DNA of 64,000 bases from Streptomyces sp. A0642 (GTDB lineage: Bacteria; Actinomycetota; Actinomycetes; Streptomycetales; Streptomycetaceae). The notes beneath the pieces are model-generated. The model worked only from the letters and a program-made list of their open reading frames with translations, was not told the DNA's origin and made no database searches. Each line of letters begins with the position of its first letter. Within the stretch, counting starts at the first letter, position 1. The position numbers were made by a program, and so were the translations under genes. Positions 7,816 through 15,514 of this stretch are shown here, in pieces. The stretch spans positions 434,001 to 498,000 of the forward strand of contig NZ_SSBL01000003.1 in assembly GCF_004795105.1 (NCBI RefSeq), given 5' to 3'.

Positions 7816-9381
7816 TCAAGAAGCAGTGGGGGCCTGGCGCCGGTCGGTCCGGTGCAGGAGGGTCGCGAGCAGTGAACGGGTGGAGGAGGCTGCGGCTTCG
7901 TGGCTCAGCCCTGTTTCATTGAGCACGACGGTGGCGAGGCCGCCTTTGTCGGCCCATGAGCATGCTGTACTTGCGTCGCCGAGCGGACCTGCGTAGGTGA
8001 CACACCTCAGCCAGCCGCCGAGTCGGCCCGCGTCGGCGGTCCAGGCATGTGTCGGGGTGTTACCGGCGAACCGCAGTCCTTCTTCGAAGAACCTGGCGAC
8101 ATCGGCCGATGCCTCGTGAAAGTCGCCGGTGGCGCCGAAGACGAGGGTGGCGGGCACGAGCGCCTGGGGTGATCGGCCGTACGCGTACGAGAACGTCCGG
8201 CCGTCTCCCGTGCTCCACTCCGTGGCCATGGTGGATTCAAGAAGCGCCTGAACCGGATGGCCCGTGAGCAACGGGGCGCCACGGAAGGACGCGGGCGCCG
8301 ACGTCGTGTAGCGCGGATAGGACCGGTACTGAGCGTTCGACCAGAGCAGCGAACCCGTCACGGACGCCACGACAACGGCCGCGGAGGTGAGAGCGACCAC
8401 CCGGTGCCGCCGGGGGGCCGCGTCCGGCGGCGGCGGGCAGGGCGACACCTGAACATTCGGCCGGTGCTGCGGGCCACCGTCCGAACCAGGGGCGTTCTCT
8501 GCTGCGCCGGCCGGTGCCGCATCCATTTCCTTGGTGCGGTCGGCGATCGGCGCGGTGGCCGGCCCACGCAACTCCGCCCGCTTGCGGGCGCCACGCAGCA
8601 TCAGCGAGAGCACGACGTACGGAAGGCAGACGACCAGTCCGAGCAGCGGCACCCACGCCGGAAGGTGGAATGCCGGGCGAGCCAGCACGATCGCGCTCAC
8701 GAGCACCGCACCCAAAGGCAGACTGAGCAGGGGCGCCATCAGGATCCGAACCAGGAGGCCCCTCCCCGGCCGGGCGAGAACGGCAAGAGTCTCGGCACGC
8801 ACCGCGAGGCGCAGATCGTATGGTTCCCGCCCCGACTGCTCCTGCGCACCCCTTGCGGCAGCAGCGAGGTTCGAAGTCGTCCTGACTGTTTCACGGACAT
8901 CATGACGCTGCACCCGGGACGGGGACGGAGGTCTGATCCCGGTACCGGAGGAAGGCCGGCCCCGGTCGGCCGCGGCCTGCTCGAGACGCAGGGCCTGGGG
9001 TGAACCGGGAGCCACCTCGCGGAGCCGTTCGACCAGACCGGGTCCGCGGCCGTGACGGGCAGGGCGGTCGAAGGGATCGCTCCGCAGGCACAGTTCGGCG
9101 TAGCCGGCCAGCAGATCGGGGTCGTCCGGAAAAGCGGCGAGACCGCTTCGGTAGACCGTCTCCGCCCGGTCGTCGTGATCGTCCTCGTCCTCCGCCGCAT
9201 GGGCGCGGCCCAGAACCGCATACAAGGCAGGACTCGGCCCGCACTGCTTCAGTGCCCCTTCCGCCGCGCCCCGGGCAGCGGCGAGCCGTCCGCCCAGCAG
9301 AGCGGCTTGCGCTCGCTCCGCCGCTGATTCCAGCTCGTCTTCTCCGGCGCGCACGGGAGCGGCCTCTGTGCTGTCCTGCAT
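7816..9381 (-). CDS. TPR-like membrane protein of unknown function
   Basis: 521 residues. The N-terminal third (about 10-125) is rich in Ala, Leu and Arg with helix pairs of tetratricopeptide type (AERAQAALLGGRLAAARGAAEGAL, then ALYAVLGRAHAAED). Two membrane segments follow around residues 205-255 (LLSLPLGAVLVSAIVL and LLGLVVCLPYVVLSLML) and a third near VVALTSAAVVVASVTGSLLW, before a C-terminal extracellular-type domain. The start chosen is the ATG of MQDSTEAAPVRAG; a longer frame reaches 9633 but has no ribosome site. Sits 72 bases upstream of the FG-GAP gene on the same strand, so they may share a transcript. Function not recognised. Confidence 0.65.
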   Translation of the reverse strand: MQDSTEAAPVRAGEDELESAAERAQAALLGGRLAAARGAAEGALKQCGPSPALYAVLGRAHAAEDEDDHDDRAETVYRSGLAAFPDDPDLLAGYAELCLRSDPFDRPARHGRGPGLVERLREVAPGSPQALRLEQAAADRGRPSSGTGIRPPSPSRVQRHDVRETVRTTSNLAAAARGAQEQSGREPYDLRLAVRAETLAVLARPGRGLLVRILMAPLLSLPLGAVLVSAIVLARPAFHLPAWVPLLGLVVCLPYVVLSLMLRGARKRAELRGPATAPIADRTKEMDAAPAGAAENAPGSDGGPQHRPNVQVSPCPPPPDAAPRRHRVVALTSAAVVVASVTGSLLWSNAQYRSYPRYTTSAPASFRGAPLLTGHPVQALLESTMATEWSTGDGRTFSYAYGRSPQALVPATLVFGATGDFHEASADVARFFEEGLRFAGNTPTHAWTADAGRLGGWLRCVTYAGPLGDASTACSWADKGGLATVVLNETGLSHEAAASSTRSLLATLLHRTDRRQAPTAS

Positions 9382-9661
9382 GTGTTCCCACCCCTGGTGC
9401 ACAGGCCGATACGTAATCGGCCGCGCGTCACTATCACCTGCATCCCCGGAGCCGGTCAACTGATGGTTCCAGGCGATTCGCCAGGTCAGGAGAGAAAGGA
9501 TGCTGAACTGGAGCGCCCTTGCCCTGGGTACGCGACTCCCTGGAGGGATCTTCACCTCCGTGCGAGCAGAACATCGGTGGCGTAGGAAGGCGGTCGTCAG
9601 GGCGTCGGCGAAACCGCGGTCGGCGGCCTGCACGGTGCAAGGGGTGTGGACGTGGCCGGTA

Positions 9662-10200
9662 TCAGCCGTCTCGAGGGGTGAGCAGGCTCCCAGGCCCGGC
9701 CCCGTCCGCGAACAAGGTGCTGATGTTGTTCCACATGAAGGCTTCCTTCCACTCCGGACGCCCCTGAGTCCATCCGCTCAAGGCAGCGATCACCTTTTCC
9801 TGGGAGACCGTTCGGGTCTGGTAGTGCTCCGCCGCGGTCCCCTCCCGGAATTCCAGTTGCTAAGGGCTGTCCCGCAATTCCTGGCGGGCGCGCGACGCCA
9901 GCTACGGCACCTCGCCGCGTTGTCGAAACGCCCGAATACATCCAGTATGCGGGCGCCTCTCCGCCTTGCGATGCACCGCATCTGACGCCGCGCGCTGATC
10001 CACCAGGAATTGCGGGACAGCCCTTAGGTGTTGTCATCCCTCAACCACACCTGCACGTACCAGTCGCCGTCCGCGTCGCCGTCGACTCGCTCGACGATCA
10101 CGAAGGCGTTGCCCCGGCCGAGGTTCGCCACCATCCGGCTGATCGCTGACGGCTCGGGATTCCCAGCCTGCCGACCGTGTTCATCTCTCGCTTGCAGCAT
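9662..10200 (-). pseudogene. Imm1-type immunity protein gene, interrupted by a 168-bp element
   Basis: Reading from 10200 down, MLQARDEHG through NAFVIVERVDGDADGDWYVQVWLRDDNT is a normal protein start but ends at a TAA supplied by the element boundary (10024-10026). On the other side of the element the same strand continues with QLEFREGTAAEHYQTRTV, then SGWTQGRPEWKEAFMWNNIS and a stop at 9662. Together the two halves give about 120 residues with the pattern of Imm1-family immunity proteins, whose genes normally sit beside polymorphic toxin genes. No toxin gene remains here. The coding sequence is therefore disrupted by insertion of the element at 9860-10027. Confidence 0.75.
9860..10027. mobile_element. 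168-bp terminal-inverted-repeat element (MITE-like), copy 1
   Basis: The ends are perfect 25-bp inverted repeats beginning CTAAGGGCTGTCCCGC. The middle carries no open frame of note but has internal palindromes that could fold. An almost identical copy with the same length and orientation is at 50332-50499, and a 40-bp ends-only remnant is at 738-777. All copies are bordered by C-TA and TA-G, consistent with a TA duplication or CTAG target. The end sequence resembles ends of IS5-type elements of Streptomyces, so this is probably a non-autonomous derivative moved by a transposase elsewhere. Confidence 0.8.
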
Positions 10201-10312
10201 GGGCCGATCATCGCTCCCGGGTCTGACACCGCACTCGACGCGGCAGAGAACTCATGAGGGCAAAGTGCCAGGGATGTTCTGAGCTCTCACACGTCGGGTG
10301 GCTTCACCAGGG

Positions 10313-10355
10313 AGCCAGAAAAGAACGCGGCTGCGTCGGTTGACGGGTTCTGGCT
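10313..10355 (-). terminator. Candidate terminator hairpin after the HIT gene
   Basis: AGCCAGAA at 10313-10320 pairs with TTCTGGCT at 10348-10355 about 18 bases beyond the stop of the HIT protein gene on the minus strand. The loop is 27 bases and itself GC-rich; there is no T-tract. Confidence 0.4.
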
Positions 10356-10372
10356 CGACTTCTGCGGTGCGC

Positions 10373-10792
10373 TCAACTCGGGTGACTGTCCGACAGGGCA
10401 TCGACAAGCCGTGCGACAGGGTCGCCGGCGACCTCGTGCCGGGACTGGCGCGACGGCCAGGTTGACAACCCGTCATCTGCCCAGCGGGGCACCACGTGAA
10501 AGTGCACATGGGGTATCGACTGCTCAGATCCTGGCCCGTTGGCGCTGAGAATGTTCACGCCTCCGGCCTTCAACCCGGACCGCATCTTCGAGGCAAGCAG
10601 CTGGACCGTCGTCATGGTGCCGGCCAGGACATCCGGCGGCGTTTCGAAGATGTCGGCGTAGTGGGTCGTCGGAATCACCAGGGTGTGACCTGGCGCGAGC
10701 GGGTTCAACGGAGCGAACGCGGAGACCACAGGACCGCGGATCACCCAACGCGCGGTGCCGTCGCGGATCAGACTGCAGAAGACGCATTCCAT
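10373..10792 (-). CDS. HIT family nucleotide hydrolase/transferase
   Basis: 139 residues. Starts MECVFCSLI, with the C-x-x-C opening common to histidine-triad proteins, followed by APLNPLAPGHTLVIP and the histidine triad itself in HVHFHVVPRW near residue 95. The family hydrolyses nucleoside 5'-phosphoramidates, dinucleoside polyphosphates or related adducts in the cytoplasm. Length is normal and the gene appears intact. It is separate from its neighbours, with a hairpin just downstream. Confidence 0.9.
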   Translation of the reverse strand: MECVFCSLIRDGTARWVIRGPVVSAFAPLNPLAPGHTLVIPTTHYADIFETPPDVLAGTMTTVQLLASKMRSGLKAGGVNILSANGPGSEQSIPHVHFHVVPRWADDGLSTWPSRQSRHEVAGDPVARLVDALSDSHPS

Positions 10793-10924
10793 ACGGTCCG
10801 ACTTTGCCAGGCCCGGTCGGCACCCGCCAGCCCATTCGATCCGCTGATCCGGCCAGATCCGCCGGGCCGCGCGGCCTGCCGTCGGGCAGTCCCACGTACC
10901 GCTGAGGGGAAGAGAACGGACAGG

Positions 10925-12664
10925 TCAGGGCATGCGGGGGGTGCGCAGCGCGATCATCGCGACGTCGTCATCGTTGTCGCTGGGCCGGACCTGGTCCAGC
11001 ACCAGGTCGCAGAAGGAGTCGAGAGGCCGGTGGGCGAGGGAGGCCGCGTGGCGGCGCAACCGGTCGAGCCCGTGATCGAGGGAGTGGTGTGGGGACTCGA
11101 CCAGTCCGTCGGTGTAGAGCAGAAGCGTGGCCTGTTCCGGCAGGACGGTGACGGCGTCGGGGCGGGGTCTGGTGACTCCGGTGCCGAGGAGTATGCCGTG
11201 GCCCTGGTCGAGGTAGCGGGCCTGACCGTCGTGGGTGACGAGCAGGGGCGGTGGGTGGCCGGCGTTCGTCCAGCGAAGGCGCCACAGGGCGTCTTCGCCG
11301 AGGGTGAGCCTGGCGAGGATCATGGTGGCCATGGGTACCTCGGCGATGTGCATCACTGCCTCGTCGAGCCGTGTGACGACGGCGCTGGGTGCGGCCTCGG
11401 GGTGGGACCAGGCGAAGGCGCGCAGCATGTTGCGGACCTGCGCCATGCCCGCCGCGGCGTCGAGATCGTGTCCGACGACGTCGCCGATGGCCAGGGCGTG
11501 GGCGTTGGCAGCCAGAGCGAAGGCGTCGTACCAGTCACCGCCCACGGACGAGGCGTCCGGAGCGGGTAGGTAACGCGCGGTCATCTCCAGCCCGGGCAGG
11601 ACGGGCAGCTGAGGGAGCAAGTGGCGTTGCATGGTCTCGGCGACTTTGCGCTGGCGCTGGTACAGGCGCGCGTTGTCCAGCGCCAGCCCTGCCCGGCGTG
11701 TGAGGTCCTCCAGCAGCGGCAGGTCGGCGGGGGTGAAGGCGTCGTGACGCTCGGCGCGGCCCAGGGTGAGGGCGCCGAGGACGTCACGCAGTCCGCGAAT
11801 GGGCGCGATGACGGCGGAGTGCATCCCGGTCGCGGTGAACAGCGCCTGCTGCTCGACCGCGATGCCGGAGTCGGGCGGCCCTTGGTAGGTGGCGGGACCG
11901 GCAAGGGAGGATGCGGCGCCACGCAGGGCCCGTGACAGGGGCATCGGCGACTCTGCCGGCACGGGAGGCATCGGGCCTTGCAGATCGTCCCGCTCGACGA
12001 GGATGCCGTCCTTGTGTTCCACCACGAGAACACGTCGCACTTCGTCACGCTCAGTGATCAGATCGAAGACGGCCCAGTCCGCGAGCCGGGGCACCGTCAG
12101 AGCCGCCAGCCGGCGCAGCGCCTCGTCCACGTCCAGGGTGGAGGTGAGCTGCGTGGTCGTCTCCGCCAGCAGGGCCAGCCGGTCCAGCTCCGTCAGCGGC
12201 GCGGAAGGCCCGCCCTCGTCGGGCAGGACGGTCGGCCGCGTCGGCTCGTACAGCAGCGCCAGCGCACCTGCCCCGCCCGGGCCGGGCGCGCAGGGCGTGA
12301 CCAGCCAGGACAGCCGCACGAGAGTGCCGTCCCCGCGGGCGAACCACTCGGCGTCGCCATGTCCCGTGTCGCCCGTGAGGAGGGCTTTCCTCATCCGGCA
12401 GCGGGTGCGCGGCACAGCGTGCCCGTATTCGTCCCTGTGGAGCAGGTCGTGGAGGTCCTGGCCGACGAGATCGGAAACGTCCCTGTCCAGCAGCCTTTGG
12501 GTTGCGGTGTTGACCGCGACGATCAGGCCGTCGTCATCGACCGCGATGGCGGACACCAGCAGGTTTTCCAGGGTTTCCCCGAGCAGGGCGCCAGAACGCG
12601 CCTGGTGCCCGGACGGGAAAACATTCTCCCCGGGAACGGCGACGTCGTCCATGTCCCTCCTCAT
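10925..12664 (-). CDS. PAS-GAF-SpoIIE (PP2C) serine phosphatase
   Basis: 579 residues. Order: a PAS-like sensor domain (about 25-140, IAVDDDGLIVAVNTATQRLLDRD), a GAF domain (about 165-340) and a SpoIIE-type PP2C phosphatase (about 355-575) with VGGDWYDAF, IGDVVGHDLDAAA, WTNAGHPPPLL, LLYTDGLVE and the final DNDDDVAMIALR metal-site motif. All metal-binding aspartates of the family are present. Such proteins dephosphorylate STAS anti-sigma antagonists in response to a signal bound by PAS or GAF. Two ATG codons compete as start: the first (12664) has AGGA upstream; a second four codons later follows GGAGGG too closely. Confidence 0.88.
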   Translation of the reverse strand: MRRDMDDVAVPGENVFPSGHQARSGALLGETLENLLVSAIAVDDDGLIVAVNTATQRLLDRDVSDLVGQDLHDLLHRDEYGHAVPRTRCRMRKALLTGDTGHGDAEWFARGDGTLVRLSWLVTPCAPGPGGAGALALLYEPTRPTVLPDEGGPSAPLTELDRLALLAETTTQLTSTLDVDEALRRLAALTVPRLADWAVFDLITERDEVRRVLVVEHKDGILVERDDLQGPMPPVPAESPMPLSRALRGAASSLAGPATYQGPPDSGIAVEQQALFTATGMHSAVIAPIRGLRDVLGALTLGRAERHDAFTPADLPLLEDLTRRAGLALDNARLYQRQRKVAETMQRHLLPQLPVLPGLEMTARYLPAPDASSVGGDWYDAFALAANAHALAIGDVVGHDLDAAAGMAQVRNMLRAFAWSHPEAAPSAVVTRLDEAVMHIAEVPMATMILARLTLGEDALWRLRWTNAGHPPPLLVTHDGQARYLDQGHGILLGTGVTRPRPDAVTVLPEQATLLLYTDGLVESPHHSLDHGLDRLRRHAASLAHRPLDSFCDLVLDQVRPSDNDDDVAMIALRTPRMP

Positions 12665-12790
12665 TCAAGTCCTGAATCGAAGGGGCTCCAGCCCCAAACG
12701 GATCGCGTACCCCCACCGCATTTCGCCATGCGCCGAAGGCTCCTCTTCAGAATCTCATTCTCGCGACCGGGAGCCGATTCGACGGAACGA

Positions 12791-13975
12791 TCAGGGTTTC
12801 CCGCTCGAGTACCTACCGAACGCCCGCATGGCGAGGGCACCCGCCAGCGGCCCGGGTGCCAGGAGGAGGAAGGCGTGACGCCAGCCGGCGGCCTCGGCCA
12901 GCAGAGGGGTGAGCTGGATGGTGATGACCGTCAGCGCGAATCCGATCGCGGTCTGGGCGGTGAGGGCCGTCCCGATGTAGCGGTGATCGGCGACCTCGCT
13001 CAGTGATGTTGAGAACACCCCCGAGTCCGCGATCACGGCCGCACCCCACAGCGTACAGAAGGCGAACAGAAGCAGCGCGGAGGCGTGGAAGAAGAAGGGG
13101 GAGACCAGGCAGCACAGGCCGCTGAGAAGGAGGGCTGTCATGGCGGCGGGTGGGCGGCCGAAACGGTCGGCGCCCCAGCCGCCGAGCAGGCATCCGGCAG
13201 CTCCGCCGAGCCCCATGGTGAGGAACACGGTGATCTCCACCGAACCCGGCAGGCTCTTGGCGGCAGGCGTGGCCAGCAGGAAGGACGGGATCCAGGTCCA
13301 CAGGGCGTAGAGCTCCCACATGTGCCCGAAGTAGCCGAGGTTGGCCAGCCGTGGCCCGCGCTCGGTGAACATGGTCAGCGCATACCTGGGATTGCGTGCA
13401 GGAGCGGACTTCGCCGCGTAGGGCCCTGGCCGGACGAGGAGCAGAGCGATGGCGGAACCCGCGAATCCAGCTGCCGCTGCGGCCAGCAGCACGTCACGCC
13501 AGCGCAGGGACCCCACCCCGGCGATCAGATGAGGAAGCGCGGAGCCAAGGGTGAGGGCGGCGATCAGGACGCCCATGGTCCTGGCCCGTCCGGCGCTGCC
13601 GGACCAGGAGACCATCAGCTTCATACCGGTGGGGTAGACGCCGGCCAGGAACATGCCCGTCATGAAACGCAGCGGGATGGCGACGGCCAGCTGGTCGGCG
13701 ACGAGGGCCAGCACCACCGTGCAGACGGCGGCTGCCGCTGCACTGGCGGCGAGCAGACGCTGCGACGGGATGCGGTCAGCCAGGTTCAGAGTGGCCGAGG
13801 CCACGGCTCCGACGACGAAACCGATCTGTACCGAGGCCGTCAGCCACACCGCACCGCCGGCGGTGAGCCCCCAGTCGGCCCGGAGGCTGGGAACCACCGC
13901 CGACATGGAGAACCACACGGCGAGTCCGAGCACTTGCACCGCGGCGATCGCACCGCGTTGCACGACGATGTTCAC
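12791..13975 (-). CDS. MFS transporter (CynX/NimT-like)
   Basis: 394 residues with about twelve hydrophobic segments. The opening QRGAIAAVQVLGLAVWFSMSAVVPSLRADWGL, with early aromatic residues after the first helix, and the loop ADRIPSQRLL between helices 2 and 3 (a variant of the MFS D-R/K motif) fit the small-substrate exporter branch. The substrate cannot be inferred. It lies downstream of the SpoIIE-type gene on the opposite side of a 126-base gap and is probably transcribed alone. Intact. Confidence 0.8.
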   Translation of the reverse strand: MNIVVQRGAIAAVQVLGLAVWFSMSAVVPSLRADWGLTAGGAVWLTASVQIGFVVGAVASATLNLADRIPSQRLLAASAAAAAVCTVVLALVADQLAVAIPLRFMTGMFLAGVYPTGMKLMVSWSGSAGRARTMGVLIAALTLGSALPHLIAGVGSLRWRDVLLAAAAAGFAGSAIALLLVRPGPYAAKSAPARNPRYALTMFTERGPRLANLGYFGHMWELYALWTWIPSFLLATPAAKSLPGSVEITVFLTMGLGGAAGCLLGGWGADRFGRPPAAMTALLLSGLCCLVSPFFFHASALLLFAFCTLWGAAVIADSGVFSTSLSEVADHRYIGTALTAQTAIGFALTVITIQLTPLLAEAAGWRHAFLLLAPGPLAGALAMRAFGRYSSGKP

Positions 13976-14508
13976 GCATACCCCTCTTGGGTCGAGCCGT
14001 TGCTCCGTCGACGTGCGCGCGGTGGCCGAAGGCCGACCCTAACGCCCACAGCCCCCTGCGTACCGGAGGGGCACTCCTCCGGGGCCGGAGTGCCGGAGAG
14101 GGTCCAGGCTCGGACCGGGCTCCCGAGCAGCGTCCAGAGCTTTTCGAGCAGCAGCAGCCCAGCAGTAGCTCAGCAGCAGCCCAGCAGTAGTTCAGCTCGG
14201 ACTGGGCGGGGCGAATCGCCGACGCGTTACTCAGCTCGCCGCAGGGTGACCCGCTCCGGCGACTCCGTGGGCGCGTGCGGGGGAGGGGCCCAGCGGCTCG
14301 TCGTCCGGCTCCCGGAATTCCCGCCCGGCCTGCTTCCCGTCCCTGGCGCGCGTCCACGAAGCCGTTGCCGTACCGATCATGGAGTCCGCGATCGAACGGG
14401 AGCCCGACGGGGTGGTCGCGGGCCCTGCCCGGCAGGAGAGCAGGGCCTGGCGGCGTACGGGAAAAATGCAGGGGAGTGGAGGGCCGCGCGCTGCTACGGT
14501 CGGGCGTC
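13976..14508. other. Intergenic region with a short tandem repeat
   Basis: About 530 bases between divergent genes. The only structure seen is the 22-bp tandem repeat at 14149. Open frames here look like GC-driven artefacts. Confidence 0.5.
14149..14192. repeat. Two tandem 22-bp repeats
   Basis: 14149-14170 and 14171-14192 are copies of a unit starting CAGCAGCAGCCCAGCAGTAG, differing at one base near the end. The CAGCAG/CCAGCAG run is unusual for the surrounding sequence and may vary in copy number between strains. Confidence 0.8.
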
Positions 14509-15012
14509 ATGAGCTGGCTCCCCGATGACTTCGTCCATCCCGTTCTGGTGCCGCTGCCGGGCGGGGGCCATCACCTGCGGCCGATCCGGGAGGCGGACAC
14601 CCCGCTCGACTATCCGGCGGTGATGGGTTCGCGCGAGCGGCTATGGACCATCTTCGGCCCGGCCTGGGGCTGGCCCGCGGACACCATGACCTACGAGGCC
14701 GACCAGGCCGACCTGCTGCGGCACGAGAAGGAGATCGCGGCACACCGGTCTTTCAACTACGCGCTGTTCGACACGGGGGAGACAGCTCTGCTCGGCTGCG
14801 TCTACATCGACCCGCCGGAGAAGGCCGGCGCGGACGGCGAGATCTCCTGGTGGGTGGTGGACGAGCTGGTGGGCAGCAAGGTCGAGCAGGCCTTCGACGA
14901 GCTGGTGCCGCAGTGGATCGCCGCCGACTGGCCATTCGAGCAGCCGCGCTTCCTCGGCCGCGAGATTGCCTGGTCGGACTGGCTCGCCCTGCCGGCGCAC
15001 CCCGACGCGTAA
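14509..15012 (+). CDS. GNAT-like N-acetyltransferase
   Basis: 167 residues. It opens MSWLPDDFVHPVLVPLPGGGHHLRPIREADTPLDYPAVMGSRERLW and later has YALFDTGETALLGCVYIDPPEKAG..GEISWWVVDE, a strand arrangement of the GNAT fold; the classic acetyl-CoA pyrophosphate loop is weak, so activity is not certain. The upstream bases lack a strong ribosome site, but the homologous part of the frame starts here. Substrate unknown. Confidence 0.72.
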   Translation: MSWLPDDFVHPVLVPLPGGGHHLRPIREADTPLDYPAVMGSRERLWTIFGPAWGWPADTMTYEADQADLLRHEKEIAAHRSFNYALFDTGETALLGCVYIDPPEKAGADGEISWWVVDELVGSKVEQAFDELVPQWIAADWPFEQPRFLGREIAWSDWLALPAHPDA

Positions 15013-15309
15013 GCAGCTTGTGTCGTATCCGGCCCGGGGCGGCCTTTCCCCTGGTCATCTACCCGGGGCGGGAAGCCGGAGGCGTACTGCCAGGGGCCGG
15101 TGCGGGGCGCTGTGCGCTGTCTCGTGAACCGCGGGATCAAGCGGCGGGGATGCCCCGCGACTTCGCCCCGGCCTGCGACGGGCCGGGCTCGACGGCCGTC
15201 GCCTGTACGGACGGATGACCTGGTCAGCTGCTGTCCGGCGGATCATGGCGGCCCGGGCTTCAGGCCATGCACAACAACCTGACGGAGCATGCCACATGTC
15301 TTTACGGAG

Positions 15310-15514
15310 ATGAGTACCGACCACGCCGGAGTGCGGGCTCGAACACCGGGAGCACTACTTCGTCGAGGAGCTGACGTTCGCCGACGCGGAGGCGATCCTT
15401 GCCATGCTTCATGAACTCTGCCCGCACGTGGTGGACGGCTGCCTGCCGGTCCGGATACGGAATCTGGCCTATCGGCCGGCCCTCCTGCTGCGGCCGGACG
15501 AACCGGCACTGCCC
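15310..15514 (+). pseudogene. Remnant of a small conserved protein gene
   Basis: An ATG at 15310 opens MSTDHAGVR, and the +1 frame then continues LEHREHYFVEELTFADAEAIL, LHELCPHVVDGCLPVRIRNLAYRPALLLRPDEPA, which has ordinary protein composition. The two parts need a frameshift near 15337, and the 3' end runs straight into the antisense of the FUSC gene, so the end is missing. I do not recognise the family. It is best seen as a broken gene left by a rearrangement at the end of the FUSC gene. Confidence 0.4.

Noticed and set aside
9860..10027. Small RNA gene or riboswitch
   Set aside because: The folded-looking sequence is a repeated element with terminal inverted repeats found at three unrelated places, better explained as mobile DNA.
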